Source of the DNA: Myxococcota bacterium
Lineage (GTDB): Bacteria > Myxococcota_A > UBA9160 > UBA4427
Direction of reading: 5' to 3'
Assembly (NCBI GenBank): GCA_028823175.1
Contig: JAPKBZ010000014.1
Span: 1-64,000, forward strand
Length of the DNA stretch: 64,000 nt
This document shows positions 1 to 10,531 of this stretch, in pieces. Position 1 is the stretch's first letter. Every line of letters begins with the position of its first letter. The translations under genes were made by a program, and so were the position numbers. The notes below the pieces were generated by a model. That model was not told the origin of the DNA. It worked only from the letters and a program-made list of their open reading frames with translations, and searched no databases.

Positions 1-124
1 TGTAGGTTCCGGGGTTGGCGGGGGCGCCACCGCCCGCGAGGACCGGATGGGCCAGGATGGATCCGATCACGAGGATAATTCCGAGGGTGGTTACGCGCCC
101 GGGTAGAAAAAGAGCGTTGCTCAT
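1..124 (-). CDS. Partial secreted protein (N-terminus only, runs off window)
   Basis: Reverse-strand ATG at 124 with GGAGG upstream; translation MSNALFLPGRVTTLGIILVIGSILAHPVLAGGGAPANPGTY looks like a signal peptide; truncated by window edge. Confidence 0.55.
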   Translation of the reverse strand, partial: MSNALFLPGRVTTLGIILVIGSILAHPVLAGGGAPANPGTY

Positions 125-378
125 GAGGGTCGCCTCCAAAATTGCAGCTGGACCGAGAGGTCGACCGCCCCACGGATCGACCCATGATATGGCCATTCGC
201 CCCAACTATCGACCCTAGAACGCCGCTTTTATGGCTACTTGCCGGATACCAAGGGCGATTCCAGGGTGCGGGGGGGGCGCTTGCGCGCGTATGGTCGCTC
301 TGCTCAAGGCGTGAGCCGGCAGATTCACAGCCGCAGCGTGACGGCTGGGGGACCGATCAGCCGCGCGACTAAGACAAC

Positions 379-1566
379 TCATGCGCCGGTAAAGGCTTGG
401 ATCCCGGTCTGAGCTCGGCCGAGGATCAGGGCGTGGATATCGTGGGTGCCTTCGTAGGTATTGACGGTCTCGAGATTCATGAGGTGACGCATCACATGGT
501 ATTCCTCGCTGATGCCGTTGCCCCCGTGCATATCTCGGGCCTGGCGAACGATACCCAGGGCCTTGCCGCACGAGTTTCGCTTGACCAGGGAGATATTCTC
601 GGGGGCACAGGTGCCCTCGTCGAGCATCCGCCCCACCCGCAGGCAGGCCTGAAAGCCCAGGGCGATCTCGGTCTGCATATCCGCCAGCTTCAGCTGGACC
701 AACTGGTTGGCGGCCAGGGGCCGGCCGAATTGTTTGCGCGCCAGGGTGTACTCCCGGGCCGCCTGCCAGCAGAACTCGGCGGCGCCGAGCGCACCCCATG
801 AGATGCCATAGCGCGCCTTGTTGAGGCAGCCGAAGGGGCCGCCCAGCCCGCTGATCTTCGGAAAGAGGTTCTCTTCGGGCACGAAAGCATTATCGAGCAT
901 GATGGAACCGGTGGTCGAAGCCCGCAGGGAGAGCTTGCCCTCGATCTTGGGCGTGGTGAAGCCCGGGCCCGCGTTCTCACGCTCCACCACGAAACCGCGG
1001 ATATCCCCATCGAGTTTCGCCCAGACCACGGCGAGATCGCTGATCGGCGAGTTAGTGATCCACATCTTCGAGCCCGTGAGCCGATAGCCGCCCTCCACCG
1101 GGACGGCCCGAGTCGTCATCGATCCGGGATCTGAACCGTGATCGGATTCCGTGAGCCCAAAACAGCCGATCAAGTCGCCCGTTGCCAGGCCGGGCAGAAA
1201 TTTTTGGCGTTGGTCCTCGGTTCCGTAGGCGTAGATCGGGTGCATGACCAGGGAGGACTGGACGCTCATGGCCGAGCGATAGCCCGAGTCGACCGACTCG
1301 ATGGCCCTCGCCGCCAGCCCGTAGGCCACGTGCGATACCCCCGCCCCGCCGTACTCGGTGGGGATGGTCGGCCCCAGGAGTCCGACCGCCCCGAAGTCGC
1401 GCATCACCGAAGCATCAAAACTCTCCTCGCGGAAATCCTCGATCACCCTGGGCAGCAGATGCTCCTGGGCAAAGGCGTGGGCGGTCTCCGCCACCATCCG
1501 TTCTTCGTCGCTGAGCTGGGCGTTCAGCTGAAAGGGGTCTTCCCAATTGAATCCTGATCTGGCCAT
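379..1566 (-). CDS. Acyl-CoA dehydrogenase, glutaryl-CoA dehydrogenase type
   Basis: [25 protein letters not shown]...[16 protein letters not shown]...[50 protein letters not shown] track start (1809) is probably too far upstream. Confidence 0.9.
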   Translation of the reverse strand: MARSGFNWEDPFQLNAQLSDEERMVAETAHAFAQEHLLPRVIEDFREESFDASVMRDFGAVGLLGPTIPTEYGGAGVSHVAYGLAARAIESVDSGYRSAMSVQSSLVMHPIYAYGTEDQRQKFLPGLATGDLIGCFGLTESDHGSDPGSMTTRAVPVEGGYRLTGSKMWITNSPISDLAVVWAKLDGDIRGFVVERENAGPGFTTPKIEGKLSLRASTTGSIMLDNAFVPEENLFPKISGLGGPFGCLNKARYGISWGALGAAEFCWQAAREYTLARKQFGRPLAANQLVQLKLADMQTEIALGFQACLRVGRMLDEGTCAPENISLVKRNSCGKALGIVRQARDMHGGNGISEEYHVMRHLMNLETVNTYEGTHDIHALILGRAQTGIQAFTGA

Positions 1567-1667
1567 GGTCGCTCGCTTCCTGTGCTGGGTGTCGCCTTCA
1601 AAAGCCTCACGCGGGCGAGGGCAAAGACGCGCCCAGCATAGCGTGCCCACCCCGCGCCATCGGACGT

Positions 1668-3701
1668 TCAGCCGGCGGCGGGGATCGCCCCTCGGTCTCC
1701 GGGCACGAACCAGATGGGTGACGACCAGGCTCGCTCCTGGATTGTCGTCGGAAAATCCGGTCGGGGAGCGACGCCCGCACGCAGGGAATCCCAGGTCGAC
1801 CAGCGACACGTCGGATTCTCAATCGCCCGCACGTAGTAGAAGGCGCGTTGGTCCGGATCGAAATCGGGGTCGCTCCAGATCGCCTTTAATTCTGCGCTTC
1901 CCAGAGCCTCGGAATACGAGCAATCCGACAGATCGACCCCTGCCCCGTTGTCCGGGCACCGATTCGTGTCGGCACCGGGTATGCCTCCATCCGAACAGGC
2001 CACGTCGTAAATATGTTCGAAGGTCTCCGTGCCCTCGACCCAGCCCTTGACCACTTGGAGCCGCTGCAGTTGGGCGCTCAGGGGGTCACCGACCGCCCAG
2101 GCGAAGAATTTGGGGGAGGCGGCGCCCTGCCCCGGGAGATCACTCCCCATAGCCACTCCGTCGGCGTAGGCTCGGTTCACTGCATCTGGGGCCGTGAGCA
2201 GGTCTTCTCCGAGTCGGTAGCCCGAGAAAAAGCGAACGCGAATGCGAGGGCCCGAGGTCGCGAAGGTTTCCTTGCGACGAAACGCATCGTAGATCGCTTC
2301 GCGGGTATTCTCCTCGGCCCAAACTCCCGCGATCCCCGAGGCCCCGAAGGTCGTCGTCGGCGTGCGCGTGTAGTTTCGTCCTTCCACCTCTTCGATCTGC
2401 TCGGGAGCCAGCAGCGGCAGGAGCGCGGCCTGCCACCCGGGGACGGGCACCGAGCCCCGCAACTCAGCGGTGGCGTCAAGAACCCCGATCTTTGAGAAGA
2501 AATTTTTCTCGTCATCCGAGATCGCCCCGGTATGGGTATCGCTGGCCGCGACGAACCCGAAGCGGAAGGGACTGACTTGTCCCGCCTCTTCCATGGCCAG
2601 CCCCCGGCGAAGCGCCTGGCGTACGTAACTGCCATCGGGCTGGCTCGGCAGCAGCCCCCCAACCCGGTAGGGCATGATCTCAAATTCCGCCCACTCGTCG
2701 TTGTCGGAGAGCGAGGGATGGGTTTCCGAGGTCCCCTTGACCTGGGTGAGTTCGACCAGGGGTTCGTTGCGCATCCGCTGCTCCGAGTAGGCATCGTCCA
2801 AGGGATTGCCCGCCCAGTCCACCATCTTGAACATCTGACCGTTCGAACCGTTGGAGTTGTGGGGGATGGCCAGGGCCTCGATGCCTTGGTCCCGAAGGCC
2901 GTCGAGCCAATCCCAGAGATCCTCGGGATTCTGGGAATGAAAACGCGAAAAGGGTTCAGCCGGGATACGGTCGCTGCCCCGGAAGATCACGTTTCGGTGA
3001 AGATTGCCCCGGTCGTTGGCGGAGGTCGTGTATTCGTAGGCGACGAACGTCGTGAAGTGGCCCGGGCTGTTATATTGGTCGGCGGCTTCGATGATATCGC
3101 TCCAAGCCGTTCGCGTGATGGCGGCGGTGGTCTCGGGGTCCAAGCTCCCGTCGATGATCCCCCCCACCAGACTCGGAACCGTCGTCGCAAAGGCCTGAAC
3201 TCTCGGTATAACGCTGAGGAGTCCCCGGCTATCCGCGCTGTTGAGGTTGTTCAGGGGCTCGGATACTGCAAGCTTTGAGAATTCCGTCGAGGTGTCCCCG
3301 GCGGCGGCGGCCACACCGAGGAACAGGGCATGGTCGGTGACCGCGTAGAAGTCGAGGGGTTCGCGAAGCGTCATGCCGAAGCCGCCAGGGTGCTCGATGG
3401 TTTCACCCAGGGCATACCGATAGGCCTCCCTCGGGCCCACGGTGGTGCCGAAGACGAAGGCATCAAAGGAATAGGTCGTGTGGACGTGAAGATCGCCGAA
3501 ATAAGCGTTGCGCTCGGGGTTCGGCACGGGGCGGGTGCGGTCTAGAATTGTCGGGTTGACCTCGAGCAACTTTTCAGGGACGGCTCCTTGACTCGAGGTG
3601 CCCAGAGGCGAGTCGTCATCGGTGGACTCGGACAATCCGCAGGCCAGGGGCCCCACGATCAAAGCGGCAATCAGTCCGAGGTCGATCCATCTAGGATTCA
3701 C
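1668..3701 (-). CDS. DUF3604-family (PHP-like) exported lipoprotein
   Basis: Lipobox-like N-terminus ([16 protein letters not shown]) and [18 protein letters not shown]...[13 protein letters not shown]. Confidence 0.85.
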   Translation of the reverse strand: MNPRWIDLGLIAALIVGPLACGLSESTDDDSPLGTSSQGAVPEKLLEVNPTILDRTRPVPNPERNAYFGDLHVHTTYSFDAFVFGTTVGPREAYRYALGETIEHPGGFGMTLREPLDFYAVTDHALFLGVAAAAGDTSTEFSKLAVSEPLNNLNSADSRGLLSVIPRVQAFATTVPSLVGGIIDGSLDPETTAAITRTAWSDIIEAADQYNSPGHFTTFVAYEYTTSANDRGNLHRNVIFRGSDRIPAEPFSRFHSQNPEDLWDWLDGLRDQGIEALAIPHNSNGSNGQMFKMVDWAGNPLDDAYSEQRMRNEPLVELTQVKGTSETHPSLSDNDEWAEFEIMPYRVGGLLPSQPDGSYVRQALRRGLAMEEAGQVSPFRFGFVAASDTHTGAISDDEKNFFSKIGVLDATAELRGSVPVPGWQAALLPLLAPEQIEEVEGRNYTRTPTTTFGASGIAGVWAEENTREAIYDAFRRKETFATSGPRIRVRFFSGYRLGEDLLTAPDAVNRAYADGVAMGSDLPGQGAASPKFFAWAVGDPLSAQLQRLQVVKGWVEGTETFEHIYDVACSDGGIPGADTNRCPDNGAGVDLSDCSYSEALGSAELKAIWSDPDFDPDQRAFYYVRAIENPTCRWSTWDSLRAGVAPRPDFPTTIQERAWSSPIWFVPGDRGAIPAAG

Positions 3702-3753
3702 GGTTTCTCCTCTTGGCCGCCGGATCCAATCGGCCCTGCGGCTGGGTAGTTTA

Positions 3754-4179
3754 TCAGTCGTCCGTTGGCCGAAATCGAGGGATCGCTAGGTCGGGACTCA
3801 TGTCCTCCCAGACCACCTCGACGCGCATCCCGATCGCAACAGCATCCGCATCGATCCCGACGACATTGGAAATCATTCGGAGCCCGCCTGAGCCCTCCAG
3901 GGCGATGACCGCGATCACGAAGGGAATCGCCTGGCCTGCGCCCAGGGGTCGATGAACCCGGGTGAAGGTGTAGACCTCCCCCTGACCCGACACCTCTCGC
4001 CAGCCGAACTGGTCCGAACGACAGTCCGGGCAGACCGGAGATGGAGGCAGACGCGTGGCCTGGCAGGCTCCGCATTCCTGGACGACCAGGCGATGCTCTG
4101 CGGCCGCCTCCCACCAAGGAAGGCTCGTGCCATCTGCCATCGGGGGCGGCATCGTGTCGGGAAAGAATCGTTCGCTCAT
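3754..4179 (-). CDS. Zn-ribbon/OB-fold (DUF35) protein
   Basis: CGACQATRLPPSPVCPDC zinc ribbon; 4-bp overlap with upstream thiolase. Confidence 0.85.
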   Translation of the reverse strand: MSERFFPDTMPPPMADGTSLPWWEAAAEHRLVVQECGACQATRLPPSPVCPDCRSDQFGWREVSGQGEVYTFTRVHRPLGAGQAIPFVIAVIALEGSGGLRMISNVVGIDADAVAIGMRVEVVWEDMSPDLAIPRFRPTDD

Positions 4180-5399
4180 TTTCGCCCCAGCAAGAGCGCG
4201 CTCGAGGGAACACAGGCTGCGCTGGTGACCAGGCAGACTTCGGCGTTCTCGACCGGGCTCGTGGACTCGCCGCGCAGGGACCGGACCCCCTCCACGACAT
4301 GGTTAAGGCCGTGAATGTAGGCCTCGGAAAGGCTTCCGCCGTGGGTATTCGTCGGGAGACTACCGCCTTCCCATGCCAGGGCTCCGCTCTCGATAAAGCC
4401 GCCGGCCTCGCCCCGCTCGCAAAAGCCGTAGTCCTCGAGCTGCATCAGCACGCAACCCGTAAAATGGTCGTAGAGTTGGGCCACATCGACATCCGCGGGC
4501 GAGAGCCCTGTTTTGGCCCAGAGGCGCCCAGCCATCTCTTCGCCGCCCCCGGTCGCGTAGAGCGCGTCGGGGATATTCGCGTTGGTAAAGGGTCCGAATG
4601 CATAGCCCCGCGGCGCGCCCTGCTCGCTGCCCAGAATCTCCACAGGGCGTTTTGCCAAATCCCGCGCTCGCTCCTCGGTGGTCACGACAACCGCACACGC
4701 GCCATCGCTCTCAAGACAGCAATCGAAGAGCCGGTGGGGGTCGGCGATCATGGGCGAGGCCTGGTGATCCTCGAGGGTCAGCGGGCGGCCCCCCATCACC
4801 GCTCGGGGGTTTCGGCTCGCATGTTCGCGGAACGTCACCGCCAATAATCCGAGCTGTTCGCTTGTGGTTCCATAGAGGTGCATGTGCCGGCGTGTGGGGA
4901 GAGCATACGCGGCGGCGGCCATCAGGAGGCCATAAGGCATCGCAAAGCCCATAGAGGCCATTAGCAGGGAGTTGGCTTGTTGCAGCGAAGGAACCGGCGG
5001 CTCGGCCGGGGCATCGGCGCTGACCCCCCCGCTTCCGAAGCGGTAGAATTGCCCCTGGCAGAGTGAGCGGTAGACGACGACCACCTCAGCCTGGCCCGTC
5101 TCCACCGCCATCGCGGCGTTCGAAACCGCGGCGCATCCCCCGCCTCCGCCGGGCATCCACACCATGTTCCCGAAACGAAGGGCGGGCAGACCCAATTCGG
5201 CCGCCAAGAAGACCGCCTCGTTGCGGTCCTCGGCGAACGAGGCCAACCCATCCACGTCGTCCATGGAGAGGCCCGCGTCAGCGACAGCGCGTTGAATGGC
5301 CTGGCAGGCGAGCGCGTGCTCGCTGACCTCCCCGATCTTCCCCCAACGCGCGTAGGCGGATTCGCCCACGCCCACAATATGCGCCCGAGCGGGACTCAC
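4176..5399 (-). CDS. Thiolase-like protein (lipid-transfer/SCP-x type)
   Basis: MSPARAHIVGVGESAYARWG...QLYDHFTGCVLMQLEDYGFC...NTHGGSLSEAYIHGLNHVVEGVRSLRG; pairs with DUF35 partner. Confidence 0.85.
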   Translation of the reverse strand: MSPARAHIVGVGESAYARWGKIGEVSEHALACQAIQRAVADAGLSMDDVDGLASFAEDRNEAVFLAAELGLPALRFGNMVWMPGGGGGCAAVSNAAMAVETGQAEVVVVYRSLCQGQFYRFGSGGVSADAPAEPPVPSLQQANSLLMASMGFAMPYGLLMAAAAYALPTRRHMHLYGTTSEQLGLLAVTFREHASRNPRAVMGGRPLTLEDHQASPMIADPHRLFDCCLESDGACAVVVTTEERARDLAKRPVEILGSEQGAPRGYAFGPFTNANIPDALYATGGGEEMAGRLWAKTGLSPADVDVAQLYDHFTGCVLMQLEDYGFCERGEAGGFIESGALAWEGGSLPTNTHGGSLSEAYIHGLNHVVEGVRSLRGESTSPVENAEVCLVTSAACVPSSALLLGRK

Positions 5400-5818
5400 G
5401 AGTCCGACTTCCGGGGAAGGGAGACCACCACTGTACCGGTCGCGTGATCGCCGAGATCGTTGGCGGCCCGGATCGTCACCTCGAAGACGCGTTCGTCACC
5501 CCTGTCCTCGGCCCCGATCACCTGGCCGCTGAAACGCAGGGGTTGGCCCGGGATCGCGGGTCCGCCGAGACGCACGGCGATCTTCTTCAAAATCGCTTCT
5601 GGGCCTGCCCAATCCGTAATAAATTTAGAGACATAGCCGTTCGTGGTGAGAATATTCATGAACATGTCCGGCGCCCCCTGGCCCCGGGCGTACGCGCTGT
5701 CGTGATGGGCGGGCATGAAATCCCGGGAAGCGATGGCGCCCGCCACGATCACGGTCGAGGTCACGGTCAATTCGAAGCCGGGGAGTTCGTCCCCCACATG
5801 GATGTCGGCCTCAATCAT
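5396..5818 (-). CDS. MaoC-like (R)-hydratase domain protein
   Basis: ASRDFMPAHHDSAYARGQGAPDMFMNILTTNGYVSKFITDWAG; overlaps neighbours by 4 bp. Confidence 0.8.
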   Translation of the reverse strand: MIEADIHVGDELPGFELTVTSTVIVAGAIASRDFMPAHHDSAYARGQGAPDMFMNILTTNGYVSKFITDWAGPEAILKKIAVRLGGPAIPGQPLRFSGQVIGAEDRGDERVFEVTIRAANDLGDHATGTVVVSLPRKSDS

Positions 5819-6435
5819 GCCGTTCCTCCCAGGGTGCTCGGATCAAACTTGAAGATTCGAAAGAGTTGGGTCCCCACGACTTCATCGTCGCCGGCCCAAT
5901 AGGTCGTGATCCAGGTCACGAAATACCCGAGCCCCAGGCTTGTTCGCTTGCGCGGGGAAATCGATTCGAGGGCGCTGGTGGTCTTGAGCCTGTCTCCCGG
6001 CCGTAGGTAACGCACGAACTCGAGTTCCGAGTTCGTGGCGAGGGTGCCCACGTAGCCGGCGGCGTCCAGAGCCGTCACGACGTTCTCTGATTTCATCGCG
6101 GTCGGGGCGCCGCCGCGCTCGGCAATCCCGGCGATCACCGGGCTTGGCATGGTCCAAGTTTGAAGCATAGCGGGGGGCGCGACGACTCCGCCCATACGAG
6201 TCTCCGCGGCGAAAGCCTCATCGAGATAAACGGGGTTCCGGTCGTCGAGGGCATCTACCCAGTGGCGGATCATGGGGAGGTTGACCTCCTCGGGGGCCAA
6301 GGCTCCCTCCCCCATCGGCTTTCCGATGAAGCCCTCGAGCGAATCGCGGACCGGGTCCTTCTCGTCCTCTGCCAACTTTCTGATCTCCTCGCCTGATCGA
6401 CTTCCGGCGGCAAAGTGTACGGAATCGGGTCCCAC
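5815..6435 (-). CDS. MaoC N-terminal-domain dehydratase (FAS1-like)
   Basis: IRHWVDALDDRNPVYLDEAFAAETRMGGVVAPPAMLQTWTMP; start uncertain. Confidence 0.75.
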   Translation of the reverse strand: MGPDSVHFAAGSRSGEEIRKLAEDEKDPVRDSLEGFIGKPMGEGALAPEEVNLPMIRHWVDALDDRNPVYLDEAFAAETRMGGVVAPPAMLQTWTMPSPVIAGIAERGGAPTAMKSENVVTALDAAGYVGTLATNSELEFVRYLRPGDRLKTTSALESISPRKRTSLGLGYFVTWITTYWAGDDEVVGTQLFRIFKFDPSTLGGTA

Positions 6436-6568
6436 CGGGCATCGATAATTTCCGGTGCCGGGGCGCCGAGCCCGAGTCCGATAGATCCCACGAAAAGATG
6501 CGTATTTATGGCATGCTTAGGGCTGCCGACTGAAGCGGGCCCATTATGCGCCCCAGGGAGATCCTTCA

Positions 6569-8974
6569 ATGCAGGGAAGCCTCGCGGGAATTCGCGTCGT
6601 GGATTTCTCGCACCAGATCGCCGGTCCCTACGCGTCGAAACTACTTCGAGACGCGGGCGCCGAGGTGATCAAGGTCGAGCCCACAAGCGGTGATCCTCTG
6701 CGGCATTGGCGGGCCAGCGAACCCGACATCCACGCCGAAAGCTCAGCGCTCTTCGACTTTTTAAACGCGGGCAAGCGCTCCTGGCTAGGCGATCCCGATA
6801 CGCCCGGCGTTCGCGAGTTAATCGCCGGGGCGGATCTCGTGATCGAGGCGCATGGTCTCGAGACCGATACGGGCCCCCGCCTCGATCTGGCGGGTTTTCG
6901 GACGACCTCCCCAGCGCTGGTGACCCTCTCGATTACTCCCTACGGCCTCACGGGGCCCTGGGCGGACCGCAAGGCCACCGAGTTCACCCTCCAGGCCGAG
7001 TCGGGCTCTCTGGGGTTGCGCGGGCTGATGGGCAAGGAACCTTTCCAGGCCGGTGGCCGCCTGGCAGAGTGGGCCGCTGGGACCTACGGCGCAGTGGCGG
7101 CACTCGGTGCCCTGCTCAGCGCGCGCCAGACCGGGCACGGAGAGGCAATCGATCTCTCGATCCTCGAAACCGCGAACATGATCTTCACCAACTTTTCCGA
7201 CACCCTGAATCGACTCATGAACGGCGGCGTCGAGGATCCGCCGCACGCCTTCCTTGGCCAATCTGTCGAGACTCCGTCCATCGAACCCACCCTCGATGGC
7301 TACGTGGGCTTCTGCACCAACTCTCGACAGCAGTTTTCCGATTTTCTCCTGCTCATCGACCGGCCAGACCTGCGCGCGGACGAGGAACTCGCACAATTCG
7401 CCGGCCGCTTGATGCGTTTCGAGGAGTGGAGCGCGATTATCGCTGATTGGCTGAGCGCGAGGCCGACTGAGGAGATCATCGAAAAGGCCTCCCTGCTCCG
7501 GATTCCCGTGGCTCCCGTCTGCAACGGGCAGACCGTCCAGAGCCACCCGCACCTGGAGCAGCGAGGCGTTTTTCTCTCGAGTGCCGACGGCCAATTCATA
7601 CAGCCCCGTCGCCCCTACCAAATCGCTCACACCCCGCCTCCTTCCCCGGAGCCCGCGCCGAGATTGGGCGAGCACACCGGGGAGGCCTTCTCGGCCCCCG
7701 CCCCGCCCCGGGTGGCCGGCGTTCGGGGCGGCCTTCCCCTCGCCGGGCTTCGTATTCTCGACCTCACCGCGTGGTGGGCGGGTCCATCGGCCTCCCACGT
7801 TCTCGCCTGTCTTGGAGCCGAGGTGATCCACGTCGAAGCGATCCAGCGCCCCGATGGCATGCGCATGGTTGGCGGAATGGTGGCCGCCCACTTCCCGGAC
7901 TGGTGGGAGGCCAGCCCCCATTTTCTCCAGGCCAACACCAACAAGCTCGGCCTCACGGTGGACCTCAACGATCCCCGGGGCAAGGGCATCCTCGAGGATT
8001 TAATCCCGCACTGCGACGCCGTCGTCGAGAATTTTACGCCTCGAGTTCTCGATAATTTTGGCCTGGGCTGGGAGAAGATTCAGGACCTCAATCCCCGGAT
8101 CAGCATGATGCGAATGCCCGCCTTCGGACTCTCGGGTCCTTGGCGGGACAACACCGGTTTCGCCCAGACGATGGAGCAGTTGTCCGGCCTTGCCTGGGTC
8201 ACCGGCCATGCCGACGATCAGCCGCGGATCCCCCGCGGTCCCTGCGACCCCATCGCGGGCATGCACGCCGCGTTCGCGTTTCTCGTGACTCGACTGGATT
8301 CGTCCGAAAGCGATGCGGGTCTGCACGTGGAGAGCACCATGGTCGAGAGTGCTCTCAATGTTGCAGCGGAACAGGTTCTTGAGTGGAGCGCCTACGGGCA
8401 CCTGCTCGAGCGCGACGGCAATCGCTCGGTCTTGGCGGCGCCCCAGGGCCTCTACCCCTGCGCCGATGGCCAGGCTGGAGCCGAGATCTGGCTCGCTCTC
8501 TCGATCTGTTCGGATGACCAGTGGAGAGCCCTGCGTGCCTGCCTTGACGACCCCGCCTGGGCCGAGTCGGCGGACTTCGACACCAGGGCAGGACGCCGGC
8601 GGTACCACGATGCCCTCGATCGGGAACTGCGGGCCTGGACCGCACAACACTCGCGCCCGGTCCTGATCGAGAAACTGCGCGCCGCCGGAATTCCCGCGTC
8701 CGAGGTCGCGAACCCCTCGACCCTGTATGCCTCAAATCCCCAGTTTCGTGCGAGGGGCTACTTCGAGCGGACTCCGCACCCGACTGTGGGCGCGCTCCCG
8801 CTCCCCTCCCTGCCCTTTCGCTTCGCCGGCATCGAGCACTGGCTGCGCAAGCCGGCCCCGACCCTCGGCGAGGACAACGACCGAATCCTCAGCGAACTTC
8901 TGGGGCTCTCGGAATCCGCCCTCAAAGAATTGCGGGCCGCGGGCGTGATCGGCCAGCGACCCGAAGGCCTCTAG
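6569..8974 (+). CDS. Tandem two-domain CaiB/BaiF CoA transferase
   Basis: Two class III CoA-transferase N-termini in one ORF: LAGIRVVDFSHQIAGPYASKLLRDAGAEVIKVE and LAGLRILDLTAWWAGPSASHVLACLGAEVIHVE. Confidence 0.9.
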   Translation: MQGSLAGIRVVDFSHQIAGPYASKLLRDAGAEVIKVEPTSGDPLRHWRASEPDIHAESSALFDFLNAGKRSWLGDPDTPGVRELIAGADLVIEAHGLETDTGPRLDLAGFRTTSPALVTLSITPYGLTGPWADRKATEFTLQAESGSLGLRGLMGKEPFQAGGRLAEWAAGTYGAVAALGALLSARQTGHGEAIDLSILETANMIFTNFSDTLNRLMNGGVEDPPHAFLGQSVETPSIEPTLDGYVGFCTNSRQQFSDFLLLIDRPDLRADEELAQFAGRLMRFEEWSAIIADWLSARPTEEIIEKASLLRIPVAPVCNGQTVQSHPHLEQRGVFLSSADGQFIQPRRPYQIAHTPPPSPEPAPRLGEHTGEAFSAPAPPRVAGVRGGLPLAGLRILDLTAWWAGPSASHVLACLGAEVIHVEAIQRPDGMRMVGGMVAAHFPDWWEASPHFLQANTNKLGLTVDLNDPRGKGILEDLIPHCDAVVENFTPRVLDNFGLGWEKIQDLNPRISMMRMPAFGLSGPWRDNTGFAQTMEQLSGLAWVTGHADDQPRIPRGPCDPIAGMHAAFAFLVTRLDSSESDAGLHVESTMVESALNVAAEQVLEWSAYGHLLERDGNRSVLAAPQGLYPCADGQAGAEIWLALSICSDDQWRALRACLDDPAWAESADFDTRAGRRRYHDALDRELRAWTAQHSRPVLIEKLRAAGIPASEVANPSTLYASNPQFRARGYFERTPHPTVGALPLPSLPFRFAGIEHWLRKPAPTLGEDNDRILSELLGLSESALKELRAAGVIGQRPEGL

Positions 8975-9004
8975 GATTCGAAGGCCACTCGGCCCCGAAG
9001 GCCA

Positions 9005-10204
9005 CTAGGTGAGGGGCGCCCCACTCCCCCCGGTCCAGGGGCGATCCGGCGCCTCGACGCCATACAGTTCGGCTGAATTCCCGAAGAGCACCTTGTCCCG
9101 GGTCTCGGCGGGCAGGTCCCCGAAAGCAGCATCAATTTTGTCGCGAACTTCCTGGCCATAGAGGCAGATCGGGTGGGGGTAATCGGTTTCGAAGAGAACG
9201 CGGTCTACCCCGACCTCGTCGAGCAGTGTGTGCGGGGCGTACTCCTCAAAGAAAGTGCACGACCAGACCTGCTCGCGGATGTAGTCGCCGGGACGCCGGG
9301 TGAACTCGGGCTTCTCCTTGCTGACTCCGGCGTAGGCAAAGCCGTGGTTCAGGGCCTCCTTAACGAAGGGGACCCAGCCGATCCCCCCCTCGACGGAAAC
9401 TAGCCTCAGCTTGGGGTTGCGCGGGAGCACACCCGACATGATCACGTCCATCAACTGGATGGCATTTGTCAGAAGGATCGACATGGAACCCGAAACCGTG
9501 GTCGGAGCGATTCCGTGGGCAGCGAAGCGCCCCGGGTTCATTATCTGATCCTGGAAATCGCCGCTACCGATATGCAGGCTGATGGGAAGGTCCACATCCT
9601 GGGCGGCTCCCCAGATTGGGTTCCAGTGGGGGTCGCCAATAAAGGGCATCCCGAAATCTTGGGGCGCACTGGTGAAGAGGATCGCCTTGTGGCCGATATC
9701 TCGGCAGCGGTAGATCTCCTTGACCGTGGCCTCAACGTCCCAGAAGGGCGTCGCCATCACCGGGATGAAACGTCTCGGATCGGGCGAGATCCACTCGATC
9801 AGCCAGTCGTTGTAGGCCTCGACACAAGCGAGCATGAGCTCGGGGTCATTGAGGCCGAGAAAGGTCTCGCTGCCGAAGCCTCCCACGTTGGGGTAGAGCG
9901 CCATGGCCCAGGCGCCGATTTCGTCCATGTAGGCAAGGCGCGCCTTGGCGTCGTATGCGCCGGGTGTGCACTCGTCCAAGTTCTTGGGAAATGAGGGAAA
10001 GGGTTCGGGCCAGCCCGCCATGGCGGTCGCGCCCACCGGGATCTTTCGAGCGTGGCTGCCGAATTGCCAAGTGTCCACTCCATCGTCGCTGCGAACCATC
10101 CGCGGCGCCGCATCGAGCATCCGAGCGGGCAGACGCGCCGTCCAGACATCCGCGGGTTCGGTCACATGGGTATCCGCGTCGATAAACCAATCGGTACATT
10201 TCAT
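9005..10204 (-). CDS. Amidohydrolase family protein (amidohydrolase_2 type)
   Basis: MKCTDWFIDADTHVTEPADVW...LFETDYPHPICLYGQEVRDKI; ATG at 10204 preferred over track start at 10501. Confidence 0.85.
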   Translation of the reverse strand: MKCTDWFIDADTHVTEPADVWTARLPARMLDAAPRMVRSDDGVDTWQFGSHARKIPVGATAMAGWPEPFPSFPKNLDECTPGAYDAKARLAYMDEIGAWAMALYPNVGGFGSETFLGLNDPELMLACVEAYNDWLIEWISPDPRRFIPVMATPFWDVEATVKEIYRCRDIGHKAILFTSAPQDFGMPFIGDPHWNPIWGAAQDVDLPISLHIGSGDFQDQIMNPGRFAAHGIAPTTVSGSMSILLTNAIQLMDVIMSGVLPRNPKLRLVSVEGGIGWVPFVKEALNHGFAYAGVSKEKPEFTRRPGDYIREQVWSCTFFEEYAPHTLLDEVGVDRVLFETDYPHPICLYGQEVRDKIDAAFGDLPAETRDKVLFGNSAELYGVEAPDRPWTGGSGAPLT

Positions 10205-10375
10205 CGCAGGCCCTCCTCGAGCGTCGATTCTCCGAGGTGTGGAGCATAGGCAAAGCCGCGGGTCAGCTCCCACTTTTGTCCGTACGAGCCTCCCTAAACC
10301 TCGGGGCCCCAGGCGCGTTCTGTCTGGGTTTCGGTATGATTTGCCCCGGGCACGAATAAATCGGGGGGAACCGTC

Positions 10376-10531
10376 ATGCTGGCGTTGATCTTTACCATCC
10401 AGGCAATCGCGTTGGTCCTGGTGCTCCAAGAGAAGAAAAAGGTCGCGGTGGGCTGTTTTTGGGCGAGCTTGGGTCTGACCCTGATCTGGTTCAACCATCA
10501 TTCGACCGAATCTCTGGGGTTCTTGTTTTGA
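10376..10531 (+). CDS. Small membrane protein, DUF5993-like
   Basis: 51-aa ORF below track cutoff: MLALIFTIQAIALVLVLQEKKKVAVGCFWASLGLTLIWFNHHSTESLGFLF; TTGA overlap with dsbB-like start. Confidence 0.7.
   Translation: MLALIFTIQAIALVLVLQEKKKVAVGCFWASLGLTLIWFNHHSTESLGFLF

Noticed and set aside
6818-7921. Long antisense ORF (367 aa) within the CoA transferase
   Set aside because: GC-rich antisense shadow of a clearly coding frame; no recognisable domain
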